In this document: piece by piece, positions 45,599 to 58,608 of the stretch
Position numbering within the stretch: the stretch's first letter is position 1
How the letters are laid out: each line of letters starts with the position of its first letter
DNA from: Ophiura sarsii
Lineage: Eukaryota > Echinodermata > Ophiuroidea > Amphilepidida > Ophiuridae
Direction of reading: 5' to 3'
Length of the DNA: 64,000 nucleotides
NCBI GenBank assembly: GCA_035610835.1
Contig: CM069446.1
Location: 3,611,001 to 3,675,000, forward strand
Notes under the pieces: generated by a model
What the model was told of the DNA's origin: nothing
What the model saw: only the letters and a program-made list of their open reading frames with translations
Databases searched by the model: none
Translations under genes and position numbers: made by a program

Positions 45599-45950
45599 CG
45601 CCATCTTGGATTTTTCAACTTTTTACCTTTTCTCACCAAGGACCTATTTTTTCTTCAATTTTTGAAGTCTATAAGTAAATAGTATACAATAATCTTTCAT
45701 ATAAAACACGTTAATTGCTTGGCTTCGCCTTAGTTACCTCTTTCTGACCATTTACACCTCACGGCCGCCATCTTGGATTTTCAGCCAAATTTCCATAATT
45801 TCACTAATTTTCGGCATTTTGAAACCAAGAATCAATTTTTTCTTCAATTTTCGAAGTTTCTAAGTAAAGCTTACACAATTAGCCTATCTTTCATATAAGA
45901 CACGTTAATTGCTTGGCTTCGACTTAGTTCTCTTTTTATGACCCTAATGG
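45599..45950 (+). repeat. Two-copy tandem duplication (about 170 bp)
   Basis: The segment CCGCCATCTTGGATTTT through CACGTTAATTGCTTGGCTTC and TTAGT occurs twice, at about 45599-45760 and 45768-45950, with moderate divergence. A direct repeat of ACGTTGATGCA with AAAGGCAGGC also brackets the region (about 45468-45495 and 46178-46200). Confidence 0.7.
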
Positions 45951-46290
45951 AATAAATGATTGTCACTTTTGAAACTGGACCCACGACCATCGAAATGACA
46001 ATAACTCCGCTCTGCAACATCGTATCTCATCGATGGAGGTGTCAAAATACGCAGAACAAAATTATGCACTTGGTTATTTGCTTCGATTAATGCATACCCT
46101 TTCGAGCCGTTATATATTGAATCATTTCTAAGTGTTTCGATACTTTTTGTGAGCAGTTTACATGTTTAGTTGCTATACGTTGATGCAATCAAAGGCAGGC
46201 AGGATTTTTTCAAGGGGGGTGTTTAAGTTTGCTGGATGATGTTGCCTGCTATCAGTGGCGAGCAACGACTGCGGAACGTTTTTAAAAGTG

Positions 46291-46332
46291 TGGGTTGTGG
46301 GTTGTGGGTTGTGGGTTGTGGGGGGGGGGGGG
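46291..46332. repeat. (GTGGGTT)n and G run
   Basis: Four GTGGGTT units are followed by about 12 G. Simple repeat. Confidence 0.8.
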
Positions 46333-46581
46333 CACATATCATGCACATATAGCCTATGCCATCATGCGAAGCGAGCAAGCGTCTTGCAGAGTGGATTCGA
46401 GGGCCGCAATTTATCGTTGATTTTCCCCTCGTTTAGGGTGTCACATTGGGGGACACCATAAACCTCAAGTTGATGGTGAATTACAGGAAATATGCTGCGT
46501 TACACACGAAGGGGTGTCTGGAAAATCGTGGTCATAGAGTTGATTGTGTCCCGGGTTTTGCCTGCTCCTCTAGCTCTTATG

Positions 46582-46830
46582 CACTGTTAATCCGGTTGTG
46601 TAAAAAAGACGTTACACAAAAAACAACACTGTTTAATATGAACCTAGCAACCGGTTGTTTAAAAAAACCACAACTTGTTTAAAATGTTGCACAACCTTGT
46701 GAAAGTTGTGTGAAAATGTACACAGTTGTGTAATTTTTAAAATAATTAATTAATAGTTGCTAGGTTCATATATTAAACATGTCGTGTTGTGTAATTATCT
46801 TGCACAACCGATTTAGCTAGATTAACAGTG
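46582..46830. mobile_element. TTGTGTAA-rich foldback element
   Basis: The ends CACTGTTAAT and ATTAACAGTG are inverted, with CCGGTTGTG and GCACAACCG just inside, and GAACCTAGCAAC/GTTGCTAGGTTC pairing further in. Many GTTGTGT/ACACAAC words. Architecture resembles the hairpin at 24601-24795. Confidence 0.65.
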
Positions 46831-48940
46831 TGGTATAGGCACTATCAATGATCAATATTAGGGCCTAAAATACACAACGGCGGACAGTCGGACTAAAATT
46901 GGGTTGACCGGTAAGTGAGCTTTAATTCTGATTACCGAGTACATCCCATTGCATAAAAGTGTATCCGTAGTGACCTTATCATCAGGTCACGGTAACTATC
47001 AAAACGGAAGCCTTATTAATTAATAGTTTTGCACCCATGGGGGCGACAATCAAAACATGCCAAAATGTGACTTGATGAGGGTCGAGGATGTTGTCTGTCT
47101 AATCAATTGTGATTGGCTAGATTGATTGACCCGTCTTGACAGCAGCACTTTGCTGCCCTGTCCTATATGTCACACTTGGGCGCTATAATGAATCCCTACA
47201 CGGGGAAAAGGGTATTAAATATGATGCCTTAAAATAAGAAAATTCAATAACTTTCTATAGTGGATTTGGGTTAATTTGGTTAGAATATTTTCAATCGTTA
47301 TAGAGATAAACACAGATTTAAAAAGTTCAATTTGGGATAGTTCGAACTTATACCACTACCAGCTGGGTGATTGAAACAAGCACGAATCCAGTGCTACAGT
47401 AGTACAATGCATGTATGCCATGTAGGCTGCACCACAAGTTTGCATACCAGATTGAACATCACTACTGTCACTGCATGTATGATTAAGCCTACATTATTCT
47501 TGCATTACATTACCAAATGTTCACGTGGGTATGGACAGTGTGCAAAATAAACACTTCTAGTATGCCAGGTGGGTGAGCCATGAAACACCTAGAAACACCG
47601 ACCGTCTACCCAAATCCCAAGAGGCGGCCTGGTCAAAAAGATCTTTAACCTTATTTATTTACAGACTAGGAAAATAATAGCTTTAAGTTTAAAACTCCTC
47701 TGTGGAATGAAGACAAGTGTCTCCATACAATGTTTACAATTTCCGATAGATACAAGAGATGTTCTTGTGGGTTATTTGTACACTGGGAGCAAATTCTATA
47801 TAAGTACGTGTGTTGGCATTTATCGCCTATCTTAAAATGTGAATGATACAAATGTTTGTACAAAGATTGTCGAATAAAGACATTGTTATAACACATCCTT
47901 CTAACAAGAAGTCACAGTGTAGTATAGATTTATCTGAAAGGACATACGAGTGTGAAGGCAACACGTATTTAATGTAGAATTATGCCGCCGCTGTAAAACT
48001 GTTATCCTTGTCAAATTTTGGCACAAAATGTGTTATGAGCTCTACTTTTTTAATCAAAACGAGCTGTTAGACAGACAATAAGGCTAGCCTTTGAACATTC
48101 GTCTATGTTTCTCGATGACTAGACATGATATATATAGATATTAAATTCGAAAATGGTTAATTAATGTCTATCTTCTGGAATCTGGATTATCCGTGATGTG
48201 AATTCGCATACACAATTTACGTCAACCCGATTCAATTTACTGATGTACTTGTTTGTACTACCACATCTTCAAAAGGGAAAATAACTTAACTATTAAGCTC
48301 AAAATGAACCACGAATGTTTCTCTAGAAGTTGTAAATGTAATGAAATATTAGTTTTTGCAAAAATTGCATATTTTCCACATTATTTAGCAATCTGTGTAC
48401 CTTTCATAACCATGACTTTAGAATCGGTGACCCTTTAGTCAGTGACTAAACCCTAATTCATCAACTGACGAATCCCTGACGAGCACTGCCTTTTAAGCAA
48501 TTTAACCAAAAGGCCCACTCTAGACCAATACACATGTCTAGAACATTAGCACCCAATTTAAGGCTTGAACTTGAAGATAATAGGAATTCGATCCATTGGA
48601 CTCTACTTAAGCCTGTTAAGTGCTCAGCTGAATCGGTTCTAAATCGATCAGCATTAATCGATTCGATCAAGCTGCTCATGGACCACACTGATAGCGCACT
48701 TCACACTTTCTTAAGCACCCACTCAGTCTATTAAATTGCCCGAAGGTATAAGCCCAGATTATTAGTACTCTCTATCGTCAAAACACGCGCGACCTGAAAA
48801 GTTTTTTTTGCTTCTCGCACTGCACTGTGGGTGACACAGTGTGCACAGAAACATAAGTTTTAAAACCTTTCAGTCTGTGCCTAGCCACGTTAGAGTCAAG
48901 ACCTTTCTACATTCGCTCACTATCGAGATAGGTTAACACA
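46831..48940. other. Unique-looking sequence upstream of chordin
   Basis: I see no repeat family members or open frames with recognisable domains here. This relatively repeat-free 2 kb directly upstream of the gene is where promoter-proximal control elements would be expected, but I cannot identify specific sites by eye. Confidence 0.35.
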
Positions 48941-48954
48941 AGTGCAGATTCGTC

Positions 48955-49100
48955 AGTGTTTATATACCTTTTACCTATGATACATTGCAACATAAGGGAA
49001 TATTTTTAGTATCGGACCTTATAACTCGACGTTGGAAAACAGCGACCTTAAAGGAAATTATAATTGTTCAACAAAATCTACCCGAGTGAAGATATTACCA
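48955..49100 (+). promoter_or_regulatory. Possible core promoter and 5' UTR of chordin
   Basis: A TATA-like TTTATATAC lies at about 48958-48966, 135 bp before the start codon. This would put a transcription start near 48990-49000. The intervening sequence has in-frame stop-free codons upstream of the ATG but no better start. This is a weak, positional prediction without transcript support. Confidence 0.25.
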
Positions 49101-49269
49101 ATGGATAACCATAGGATGTTACTGTTTGTTGCGGTTGCACTTTTCTGTGTCTTGGGGAATCAGAGTGTGCGCGGAGCTCGAGGTAGTTCATCGAGAGAGA
49201 GGGAGACATCTGAAGATCGTTTGCCGTTGAAAGCGGAGAAATCAGCACCAACATCGAGAGGCATTCCAG
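49101..49269 (+). CDS. CHRD: Chordin, exon 1 (signal peptide)
   Basis: The exon begins at ATG 49101 (MDNHRMLLF...). Residues about 6-20 form a hydrophobic core (LLFVAVALFCVLG) followed by NQSVRG, a typical signal peptide with cleavage likely near residue 25. After it comes a polar linker with RGSSSRERETSEDR. A strong donor CAG|GTAAGA follows 49269, leaving phase 1. Joining to 58609 gives a Gly codon followed directly by the CTFGG start of a vWC domain, so both phase and content agree. Chordin is a secreted protein that binds BMPs in the extracellular space and shapes the dorsal-ventral axis. An in-frame stretch upstream to 49032 lacks an ATG, so 49101 is the start chosen; a second ATG at codon 6 is possible. 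The identity rests on exon 2. Confidence 0.8.
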
Positions 49270-52200
49270 GTAAGAGTTGGGGTTTGCATTGGTAAACTAT
49301 CTCGGATTGTATCTCACATCGTTCGTGTTCAAATTTTTAAACAATATTACTTTCATGCTATTTCTTATCGATTCTGTATTGTTTAGATTTTTTTTGATTA
49401 TATAGTATTCTTCAGATTGCGATCCGTATGTGTAGAGCAATTGATCTTATTATGATGACTCAGAAGATGTAGGCCTTAAAAATGTTGTGTCATGATGTTT
49501 ATGAAGACGTTTAGGTGAATGTGTGTTGTTCTATAAGAGTATGACTTATCAAGCCAATTCAAATGAGAGAAATAGGCACTGGAAAACGGTTAAAACTCTG
49601 AAATGGACCCTGTATTATGCATCAATCATACATGTACACGGGGATAAACCCGTCATGACCTTGCGATGCCCTTAGCCTATAGGAAACCCCTCGTTCGTCG
49701 CTGATGCTGTGGAAACACATAGGTCCCCGGTATATGTCGTGATGTGCCTTCTTGAAACAAACATTCAACATATCTGTCACAATATTTGCATTCATTTCAG
49801 TAACAGATTTGAAAATATAGGAATGATATTATTAGACCATGATTAGACTATTTGCTATGAACTTTTGGTTATAAATGGAGACAGTGGGCCAGTACACCCG
49901 GAGCGAACCGGAGACGCGGGTTTGCACATTGTCATGCTTGGAGAAAAGTGGTCTGAAAAAAAAAGGTTTTATAATATTTTCTTAGAAGCAATACTAATAT
50001 AATTGTGGTCAAGTTTACATTAAGTGCACATTTTCTGTTAGAGGTCCTATAGGCGTGTTATGAATAGGGTGGTTTATGTGCTATACAGTTCAACCATGGG
50101 ATGGGAGTCAGGGAGTATAGTGCATAATTGTATAGGCCGGCTACCACAATACTTTGATGTAGGTAGGTCTTATACAGTATCACAATGTCTACAATGCCTA
50201 TAATATAGATATGTTAAATTGAACATTTTAAAGAAAATTATCAATCTCATAATCTTGACTTTTTTTTTAAAGAATCTGTAGTTAAAATAAACAATTCATT
50301 GTTAAGCTATATAACGCGGTCTTGTCATGACACTTCGTATGACTTATAGCACGAGGCAGCGTAGCTGCCGAGTGCTAAAGGAATTTATAGCACTCATCGA
50401 CAGTGACTATTTTAGTGATGATTTATGTGGCATAGCTCTACCCTACACACCAGATACACACCACTTTCACAGTAGGACACCTCACACTCACCCAGACTTA
50501 GACAATCATCTACTATACTACACACACGCACCAAGCTGGGTAATAATTACAGCTCTGTAATTAATCAGGTTATTTACGATGTCAAATTTACAGTATTCTG
50601 AAGCTGTACAATAAGTGAAATTTGTGGAATTCTGGATTGGCTGTGTATGTGCTATTATCCCTTTTATAGGAATTCTTGTTATCAATCAAGACGCACTAAT
50701 TGGCTTGTGATTGCACCACTGTGCAGCCGCACGGGTATGCACGTACACATACCGTGACCGTGGAATCCCCCTAATTACTCATTGCTAAAACAACTTATTT
50801 CACTTTTGGTCAATTAATATCGTAACAAACATGGACTTAAGTCCATGGTACAAACTCTTGACAAGTAACGATAACATTGTAACGATAACGAAAGTCAAAA
50901 TCAATCTTTGTAAAACAAATATCAACGAAACTATTCCTGATTTGATGAAATGATCTGAACATAAATGAACTGAGTCTGACCTTTTAAATAGGTCAAAAAA
51001 GTGTTTGACCATAATTTCTTTTGGATCATCTTGGTCCATGCATATCATGCATACAAATTAGAAACACAACAAATAATGAGTTACGAATGTTGTCATATCT
51101 CTTATAAAGGTTAAGTTCGATAATCTAACAATTAGCTGCCAAGATGGGTGTTGTTCTACTACAATTGTGTTATTTTATTCTTAATTTGACAATTTCAACA
51201 AAGGACAACATTTATTATAGATGTGTACACATTTCTACACATTTCCAAGTAACAGTCGGGCCTGTACATGAAAAATACACATCAGTTTATGAAGTCTTAT
51301 TGTAATTATTTACCACAATATGGTATGATTAATACATTTTATATTAAAATCGATAATTGAATAATATTTTATTAGTCACCCTGTACAGTATATCAATGAC
51401 AGACATAATGTCCAGATCAACAGAGTGCCAATAATACATGAAATCGATAGCCCTGATTCTAGCCCGATACTAGCGAACCATTTCATTACATTATTACAAA
51501 TTACAATAAGACTAATTTCTTACTATCTGATTAGCCCATTGGTAATGTCCAAGATATAGCCATTTAACATTATCTTTAATTAAACAAAGAACTATCCATT
51601 AACCCGTCTTCAAGGTCCCATTCGTAATGTAATTTATAATGTATAGCTGATAATGTATAGCTGACATTAGCAGACCTTCAATTAATCATAATGTGGAAGT
51701 CTATGTTGAATTGAAATGATTACTACATTTAAGTGATTTAATAGAATAAACCAGATTTAATAACAATAATTATTCGAAAAGTCAATTATTCTTAAACGAC
51801 CATAATGCGATCAATTCCCTATGGACGGTTTAATTCTTATTATCAACAAAACACAGCACCCACATTTTACCCACATTTATGATCTGTAACCTAATGTAAT
51901 CTACCCCTTAATTCTACTCCTGGTTTTACCCAACTGTTGGTGACAGCTAATTTTTATCTTTCTGTAGTAAATATGGCGGAAGAGGAGCTTAAAGTGCTTA
52001 ACTAATAAATTTGAGGGATGTCCCCAAGGCCAAAGGTGCCAGTTTAAGTCGTTATTGACATCCCTGTTGATAACACATTGCATTTCATGTTAGGGACTAA
52101 AAGAGTCTAAATTCGGATTGTATAACTACTAAATTCTTTTATTTTAGGCCTTTTTAAAATCCATTCACCCGTTCCAAGTTGGATTTAACTTTTAGTCGTG

Positions 52201-52974
52201 TGAAACAAACATTGAACATATCTGTCAAAATATTTTCATCCATTTCACTGAATAGTAACGTGATTTACCATTTCGTTGATTGAGCGCAGTGGCGCATTGG
52301 AGACAGTTATAACTTACTACAACTTTAGAGACTCGTCCCCATCACATTTCAATTCCCCCTTCAACATTGGTCCACGCACCGTCATTTCCCCAAACCTCCC
52401 TCGAGTCATTCAATTCATACATCAACACTCCTTAGACAGGGAAGATATCGTGAGATAGATCATCAGACGTGAATTCCCAGGTTTGTCAAAACTGTGAATC
52501 TTCCTTTTCACAAAAATGTCTACTTGAACAGTCCAAATGTCTATGATCTAGTAAAGCATAAAGGCTGTATAGGAGCTTGTAATTGTATTTAGGGACCCGC
52601 CTAAATGAAGAGCAAGAATGGCATGAATGGTATCATTCAACGCCAACCACCCATTTCCATTTTCAACGTTTTTGACATATTCTGGGACCCACGAACAACA
52701 AACTCTCGCTTTAATTTAACACCACTTACGAAGTCAATTGAAAACCTTACCCGTAAAGAAAGACTTACAGTTCAACATTGAGAATTGAACTTTTCAAAGG
52801 TCTGTTAATAATTCCGAATACTAAGTATCAACAAATCTGATGGCCGCACGTGGGACTCTGTCAAGTTTTAGATTCTGTCATATAATTCAATTATTTTGCA
52901 TGAAGGCTGCGCCAAATAGTCCATGATTCATTGTATTGTTACAAATGCAAATCGTTTACAAAACTGTACTTTAA

Positions 52975-53217
52975 CACTTTCCACGCGGCTATTATTTTTA
53001 TCATATTTATACAAAACAGATTTTTCAGAAACCTTTCGCAATTTTCAAAGTCTATCTCAAGGATTACTGAACCAATACTAGGCATGTTTGTACTTATTTC
53101 AATGCATTTCACATGGTGTTTCCAAATATGGTTACGAAATTTAACAATTTTAACATTTTTGAAACATTTTGTGAAAATTTGCAATGTCGTCTGCAGCTGC
53201 CTGCCGCGTGGAAAGTG
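52975..53217. mobile_element. TTAA MITE family 1, complete
   Basis: Ends CACTTTCCACGCGGC and GCCGCGTGGAAAGTG, a perfect 15-bp inverted repeat. TTAA on both sides (52971-52974, 53218-53221). 243 bp. The best-preserved copy of the family in this window. The 81- and 96-codon frames across it are chance. Confidence 0.9.
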
Positions 53218-53635
53218 TTAAAGAGTGTGATAATAGTAGGTCTTTGGATAAATTGAGAAATTATGAGGTCAAATCAATTGTACTTTTGCCCGAATAGGCG
53301 TCGAATCGGTTCTTTTATACCATCAACATTATCATGGCTCAAATTACTCCAAATACTTATTTAAAAGTTATAATGTAACGTCGTTTATTTGTTACATATT
53401 TAGACATGACCATGATAGGCTAGTCCGTATAGTTGATAGACCTTTAAACCCTTAAGCACAACCCGCCTTAAAAATGTTCTTGATTGGTAAATTCCATGAT
53501 AATGCTAAATAACCAATCAAAATACAGCATATGAATGTTTCTCTCAAATCTTCATTAATGAATTGAATAACATGAATAAGGAATATTATATCTTTCTTAG
53601 TGAATCTAATTGGTCCACTAAATGATATAGGCCTA

Positions 53636-53720
53636 CAGGGTGAGTCAAAAATGAGTTTACCCGGATTATTGATGTTTTTAAAAAACAAACAAATGACACT
53701 TGAGAGTTCAGTAAAGCATA
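53636..53720. mobile_element. Truncated copy of the 868 mariner-type MITE
   Basis: CAGGGTGAGTCAAAAATGAG then TTTACCCGGATTATTGATG and GACACTTGAGAGTTCAGTAA match the left arm of 868-1742. TA precedes it. The match ends after GTAAAGCAT and no right end is found. Confidence 0.75.
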
Positions 53721-54358
53721 TTATGTATCCATCGGTATTTCGGTATAATCAATCAGCACATAGTTTTCGTAATAACCAATCTATTAAAAACACTGATGAC
53801 ATGACAGTAAGAAAATACATTTTTAAATCTTCCTTTTACGGGATAGTCGCTCTCGCCAACCGAAAGTGCATTAGGATGGAACGATCTCGTCGGGGAAATT
53901 GATTTCACCCTATATGTTGAAACATGTTTTTCAGGTTTTCATCAATTTCCTTTAAAGGCGCCCTTTCTTCCAAATATAATTCATAAACGATTGATTTAAT
54001 CATTATGTATTCTTAGCCAATCAGGAGAAGTATACAAAGAAAGAATGTACAGTTAAGCCCACAATTATTCATACCCCTTGGAAAATATGAGTTTTTTGCG
54101 TTTTTCTCATATCTATACCAGCTGGAGTGGTGGAACTTTCGCTTTACACTAAAGACAATTAGTTTGCAAGTACAAATCAATATATTTGGGCTCAACGTTT
54201 TTTGCATAACAATAGAATTGTACAAGAATTGTGTTTTTATGCCTGTCCAAAATTATTCATACCCCATACCAACTCTCAGGATTGAGGCCACTTTTTGTGA
54301 TAATGCACATGTTTTTGACATTCCAAACATTCTTTATATTGTGTGATAGGCTTTTATA

Positions 54359-54930
54359 TTGTTATGTAATTATTCCATGATGTGTGCATACAATGTGGAT
54401 GCATTACAAATGTGTCCTACTGAATGTACATTGAGGGATATTATAGGACAACACTCTAGCTCTTTGACAGCATGGCGGAGGAGATCAAATAACTCAGTGA
54501 GGACCTTTTTTGTGCATTGTGAATGCTCACAAAGAAGGGAAAGGCTGCAAAGCTATTTCGAAGTAATTTTAAGTGCCAAATTCCACCATATAAAGCATAA
54601 TTAGGAAGAACAAGACAGTTAAAATCAGTTAAAATCAGTTAAAATCAGTTAAAAACCCTGAAGAACACGGTCGGAAGCCAACAGTGTCCCCTTGTTTCAC
54701 ATGGAAAGTATGGTGAAAGGCCAACAACAATCCACATATCACCGTCAATGATCTCCTGAACAACCTTGGTGAGTCTTGGACCAAGATATTAAGGCAGACA
54801 CTCCAGCAGACATAGTACACAAGAGTTCTCCATGGACTCCGACCAAGAAAGACTCTACTCCTGAAAAGAGACAATGAGAAACTCATCTGGCATTTGCAAG
54901 AGCACTTCTGAACAAAGATCCAAGTTTTTG
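54359..54930 (+). pseudogene. Tc1-like transposase N-terminus, left arm, broken
   Basis: Starts MLCNYSMMCAYNVDALQMCP, parallel to the right-arm frame, then is broken by frameshifts and a stop after about 80 codons. Nucleotide similarity to the right arm continues through the GACCAAGAAAGACTCTACTC region. A short GTTAAAATCA triplication sits at about 54617-54650. Non-functional. Confidence 0.75.
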
Positions 54931-54983
54931 GTCTTCAGTGTTGGGGTTGTTTAAGATGCAAGACAAATTTCTCTGTGTCTCTT

Positions 54984-55460
54984 TTAAGGAGTAGAGTCTT
55001 TCTTGGTCGGCCTCCATGGAGACCTCTCATGTGCCATATATGCTGGAGTGTCTGCCATGATATCTTGGTCCAATAATTGCCAAGGTTGTTCAGGAGAGCA
55101 TTGATGGTGATCTGTGGATTGTTGTTGGCCTTTCGCAATACTTTTCTTGCCAAACAAGGGGACATCGCTGGCTTCCGACTGCATCTTTCGATGTTTTTTA
55201 GTGAGTTTGAACGTCTTGTTCTTCCTAATTATGCTTTGTATGGTGGATTCTTGCACTTGGAATTGTTTCGAAATAGCTCTGTAGCCTTTCCCCTCTCTGT
55301 GAGCATTCACAATATGCACAAAAAAGTTATTTGATCTTCTTCGCCATGCTGTCAATGAGCTAGAGTGTTGTCCTATAATATCCCTCACTGTACATTCAAT
55401 AGGACACATTTGTAATGCATCCACATTATATGCACACTTCATGGAATAATTACATAACAA
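54984..55460 (-). pseudogene. Tc1-like transposase N-terminus, right arm
   Basis: A frame of 158 codons. Residues about 52-80 (HREGKGYRAISKQFQVQEST and following) look like the helix-turn-helix DNA-binding domain of Tc1 transposases, followed by SIIRKNKTF. Past about residue 105 the frame shifts. The expected continuation (KVLRKANNNPQITINALLNN, then GLHGGRPRKTLLLKRD) is in the overlapping minus-strand frame at 54935-55165. The DDE catalytic domain is absent. Family proteins bind the terminal repeats and cut at TA sites; this copy cannot. Confidence 0.82.
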
Positions 55461-56076
55461 TATAAAAGCCTATCACACAATATAAAGAATGTTTGGAATG
55501 TCAAAAACATGTGTATTATCACAAAAAGTGGCCTCAATCCTCAGAGTTGGTATGGGGTATGAATAATTTTGGACAGGCATAAAAACACAATTCTTGTACA
55601 ATTCTATTGTTATGCAAAAAACGTTGAGCCCAAATATATTGATTTGTACTTGCAAACTAATTGTCTTTAGTGTAAAGCGAAAGTTCCACCACTCCAGCTG
55701 GTATAGATATGAGAAAAACGCAAAAAACTCATATTTTCCAAGGGTATGAATAATTGTGGGCTTAACTGTATGTGTTGGTATTTTACTTTCATCGAGATGT
55801 TATGAATGTCTTTCATTAGGCTTCAATGAAAGGCCTATATAAAAATGTCTTTGATTGCAACATTTTGATTTTCGTCAATCTCAAGAACATATACTCGTGA
55901 CATTTTAATGTGCAGCATGCTTGGGCTATTAAATAACTTCACATGATTGTCACTTCATAAACAGATTAAGATCTATTACAAATATCATTCATGCAATAAA
56001 TGTCACATTAAAATAGCTAAGCCTCTCGACACTATTAATTTCGAGCCCGTAATTATCACAGTTTCAAGGAAGTTTC

Positions 56077-56358
56077 CCGGGGGGGGGGGGGGGGGGGAGT
56101 GTGTCACCAAATAGGGTCCCAGTTTTCACCCCCTTTTCTTTATTTTATTTATGGGTCTGAAATCCCGGCTTAATGTTGCTATTTTTCACAGAAATGTTAG
56201 CAAAATCGGTTAAATATATGAATAATATGGGTCTCCGGTAAACATATGGTTCTATTTCCCACCCCAAAAATTGGTAAATGTTTGGGTCAATTTTCATTTA
56301 GCTGGTGGCACACCCGTACCAAAAGAAATATCCGAGTACCGCCAACCCCAACCCGGGG
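56077..56358. mobile_element. Poly-G-ended element, copy 2 (diverged)
   Basis: Starts CCGGG with about 20 G and ends ATCCGAGTACCGCC, then CAACCCGGGG. It is flanked by a perfect 8-bp duplication GAAGTTTC (56069-56076, 56359-56366). The interior shares GGCACACCC, GGGTC and TATTTTTC features with the other copies but is clearly diverged. Confidence 0.82.
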
Positions 56359-57475
56359 GAAGTTTCTCTGAGTTGTACCTGGAGTTTTAAAGCTATCAAC
56401 CCTAGCACTCAGACTCATAATGGTCCCATTCAGGTCTGGTCTTTCTGGTCTCATTTAAAGGTATAACGCATAGCGCCCCCATACGATCGAGATTACAAAT
56501 CGATAAATTCCTGTGTGTGTGCGATCAAAGACGGTAATGAATGGTGTCATCTTTTGGGATGGGGTGACCAACGAGGCAATCTCGTCCTCAAGATTTCAAA
56601 TTGCTTAAAAGATACAGAAGTTTGTAACAAAATACAAAATACAATAATTTCATTAATATAATATTATAATTTACTGAGATCGTCTGTAAAGTGTTCGTTG
56701 AATTCTTATAAATTGAACTAGAACAATTGCCCAAAAAACTGGATTGGTTACGAGTGCTGGTTCTATCCCTACCCTATATAGGCCTATATTTAATGTCTTG
56801 TTTATGCTTTTCGGCATATGCCTACCGTGTAGATATTTACCAATGGGGTTGTGTATTAGTATTAGTAATACAGCCCTGCCGGAGGTATACGTGAACATTC
56901 AATCCAATATCTTCACAAAACAAATTAAAAGTCATTTTATTTTGAGAGATGTATCACAAATGTATCGTCTAACTGTGAATAATATGAGTTGTTAGTATCT
57001 TTGACACATTATGTGAGGCACAACAATGCGTGAAACATTTTTAACATTACTCTATGTAGAACTAGGCTATATGAATTATTATTTATTTTTATATAAATAA
57101 CGTTGAAGCAGTATTATGTTGGTCTTGTTATTCGGTTACCCGGGGGAGTCAGGAATGTTTATGACGTCAAAGTTTGTCGTTCAGATAGATTTTACAGAAA
57201 ATTGCTTAATATTTGTATTAAACAATTGACGACCTCACGGAGCGATTGCAAAGACATGGTACACTTTTGAAAATTGTTAATTCTCATTTATTATTTAGGC
57301 TGTGAACAGCATACCCCAATAACATGTTTTCAATTCAAATTATTATCGAAATGTATGCCCGGGCTGCTGCCCATGTCCATGTTTCAAACAAGTTCAAGAA
57401 AGTTATAACATTAGGTCTGTTGAATGTGTCCGTCATCTTTGTCGGTTTAAAAAATGGGTAGTAAAGATAAGTTAA

Positions 57476-57876
57476 CACTTTCCACGCGGCTATTGGTTTT
57501 ACCATATTATTTATACAAACAGATTTTTTAGAAAACTTTCCCAACTTTCAATGTCTATCTTAATAATAATAATAATAAATTAATAATAATATCAATAGCG
57601 GTGCTTATTAGCGCTGTTCCAAAAATGATCACAGCGCTTAACAAAAGATAACACATTATATAAACAATACAATTTACCCCAGGCATCAAACAAAATAGAA
57701 AGCCTAAAATATGCAGAATTACTGAACCAAAAGTAGGCATGTTTGTACTAATTTCAATGCATTTCTCATGGTAATTTCAGATATTGTAATAAAATTCAAT
57801 AATGTTGACAATTTTGAAACAATTTTTGAAATTTTGGAATGTCGTCTGCAGATGTCTGCCGCGTGCATGGGAAGTG
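57476..57876. mobile_element. TTAA MITE family 1, interrupted by a LINE fragment
   Basis: Ends CACTTTCCACGCGGC and, inverted, CACTTCCCATGCACGCGGC, with TTAA at 57472-57475 and 57877-57880. The body is split at GTCTATCT by a 155-bp insert (57562-57717). Confidence 0.82.
57562..57717 (-). mobile_element. Short LINE 3' fragment with (TTA)n tail
   Basis: On the minus strand it contains AGCGCTGTGATCATTTTTGG then AACAGCGCTAATAAGCACCG and ends in (TTATTA)n. The AGCGC...TTTTGGAA...GGCGC arrangement resembles the 3' UTR of the LINE at 37874, suggesting a related family. Confidence 0.5.
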
Positions 57877-58608
57877 TTAACAATATGTACAGATCAAGAG
57901 AGGTTTAAAACTAATCTTCCTATTCCCCATGGGGTAACAAACAGGAACATCGCTAGATTTGTTTTCAATTCGGTTTTTAATTTGAATAACTTACACCTCA
58001 CACTCACTTTTGATTACGACATAATGTTGTCAAGCTCTTCGTTTGCTCCCGTCTTTGTGATTAACTAAGTGAGATATTGAGTTTTAAAGCTCTTTGCAAA
58101 TGACCAATTCACGTGTCGCATAAACTGACTCCTGATTGGAGGATCGTTTGTCAAACACCACAATTCAATGTGCGTCGAAATCCGAGATCCCTCGAGAAAA
58201 GGGGTGGGAAATCTTCAATTTTCAAATTTAACACTTTTAAACGATATCGTGAGGCAACATTTCGAGGGACCGTTCCACGTTAAATCTCAACAATATTGAA
58301 GGGCGCGTTGAATGATACTAATATTGTTTAATCACTCGGAGACCGATAGTTTAGATTCAACGTGTTGATGAATGCGCATGAATAATTCGATGCAGAGCCT
58401 TCATAAATATTTGTTTCCAGGTCAAGTTTGGTGAAAAAAATTAGGAAATGTCTTTTTAAATTAAGCGTACAAACATACAAACACCTTACAACCTAATCTC
58501 AAACAGCCATGTGAACATTGATGAAAGATGAACTGAAGTTATTTTTTGGTTCCAAATAATGAAAACGTGTCATTAATTTGCTATGTTATCTTGTTTTTTC
58601 TTCTGAAG

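Larger units (their letters stand above)
54050..55768. mobile_element. Inverted dimer of Tc1-like 5' halves
   Basis: The outermost sequence CAGTTAAGCCCACAATTATT appears at the left and, inverted, at the right, with TA on both sides (54048-54049, 55769-55770). The two arms stay homologous all the way to a centre near 54930-54960. Each has a transposase start codon about 309 bp from its end (54359 on plus, 55460 on minus). The element is therefore two head-out copies of the same 5' half joined tail to tail, with both catalytic halves missing. It lies in chordin intron 1. Confidence 0.85.
49270..58608 (+). other. Chordin intron 1 (9.3 kb)
   Basis: Bounded by donor GTAAGAG at 49270 and acceptor TTTTTTCTTCTGAAG ending at 58608, a good polypyrimidine tract and AG. 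It carries TTAA MITEs (52975, 57476), a truncated mariner-type MITE (53636), the inverted Tc1 dimer (54050-55768) and a poly-G-ended element (56077). The stretch 49300-52900 has no repeat family that I recognise. Confidence 0.8.

Noticed and set aside
49032..49100. N-terminal extension of chordin
   Set aside because: The upstream in-frame stretch has no ATG, and the signal peptide begins naturally at 49101.
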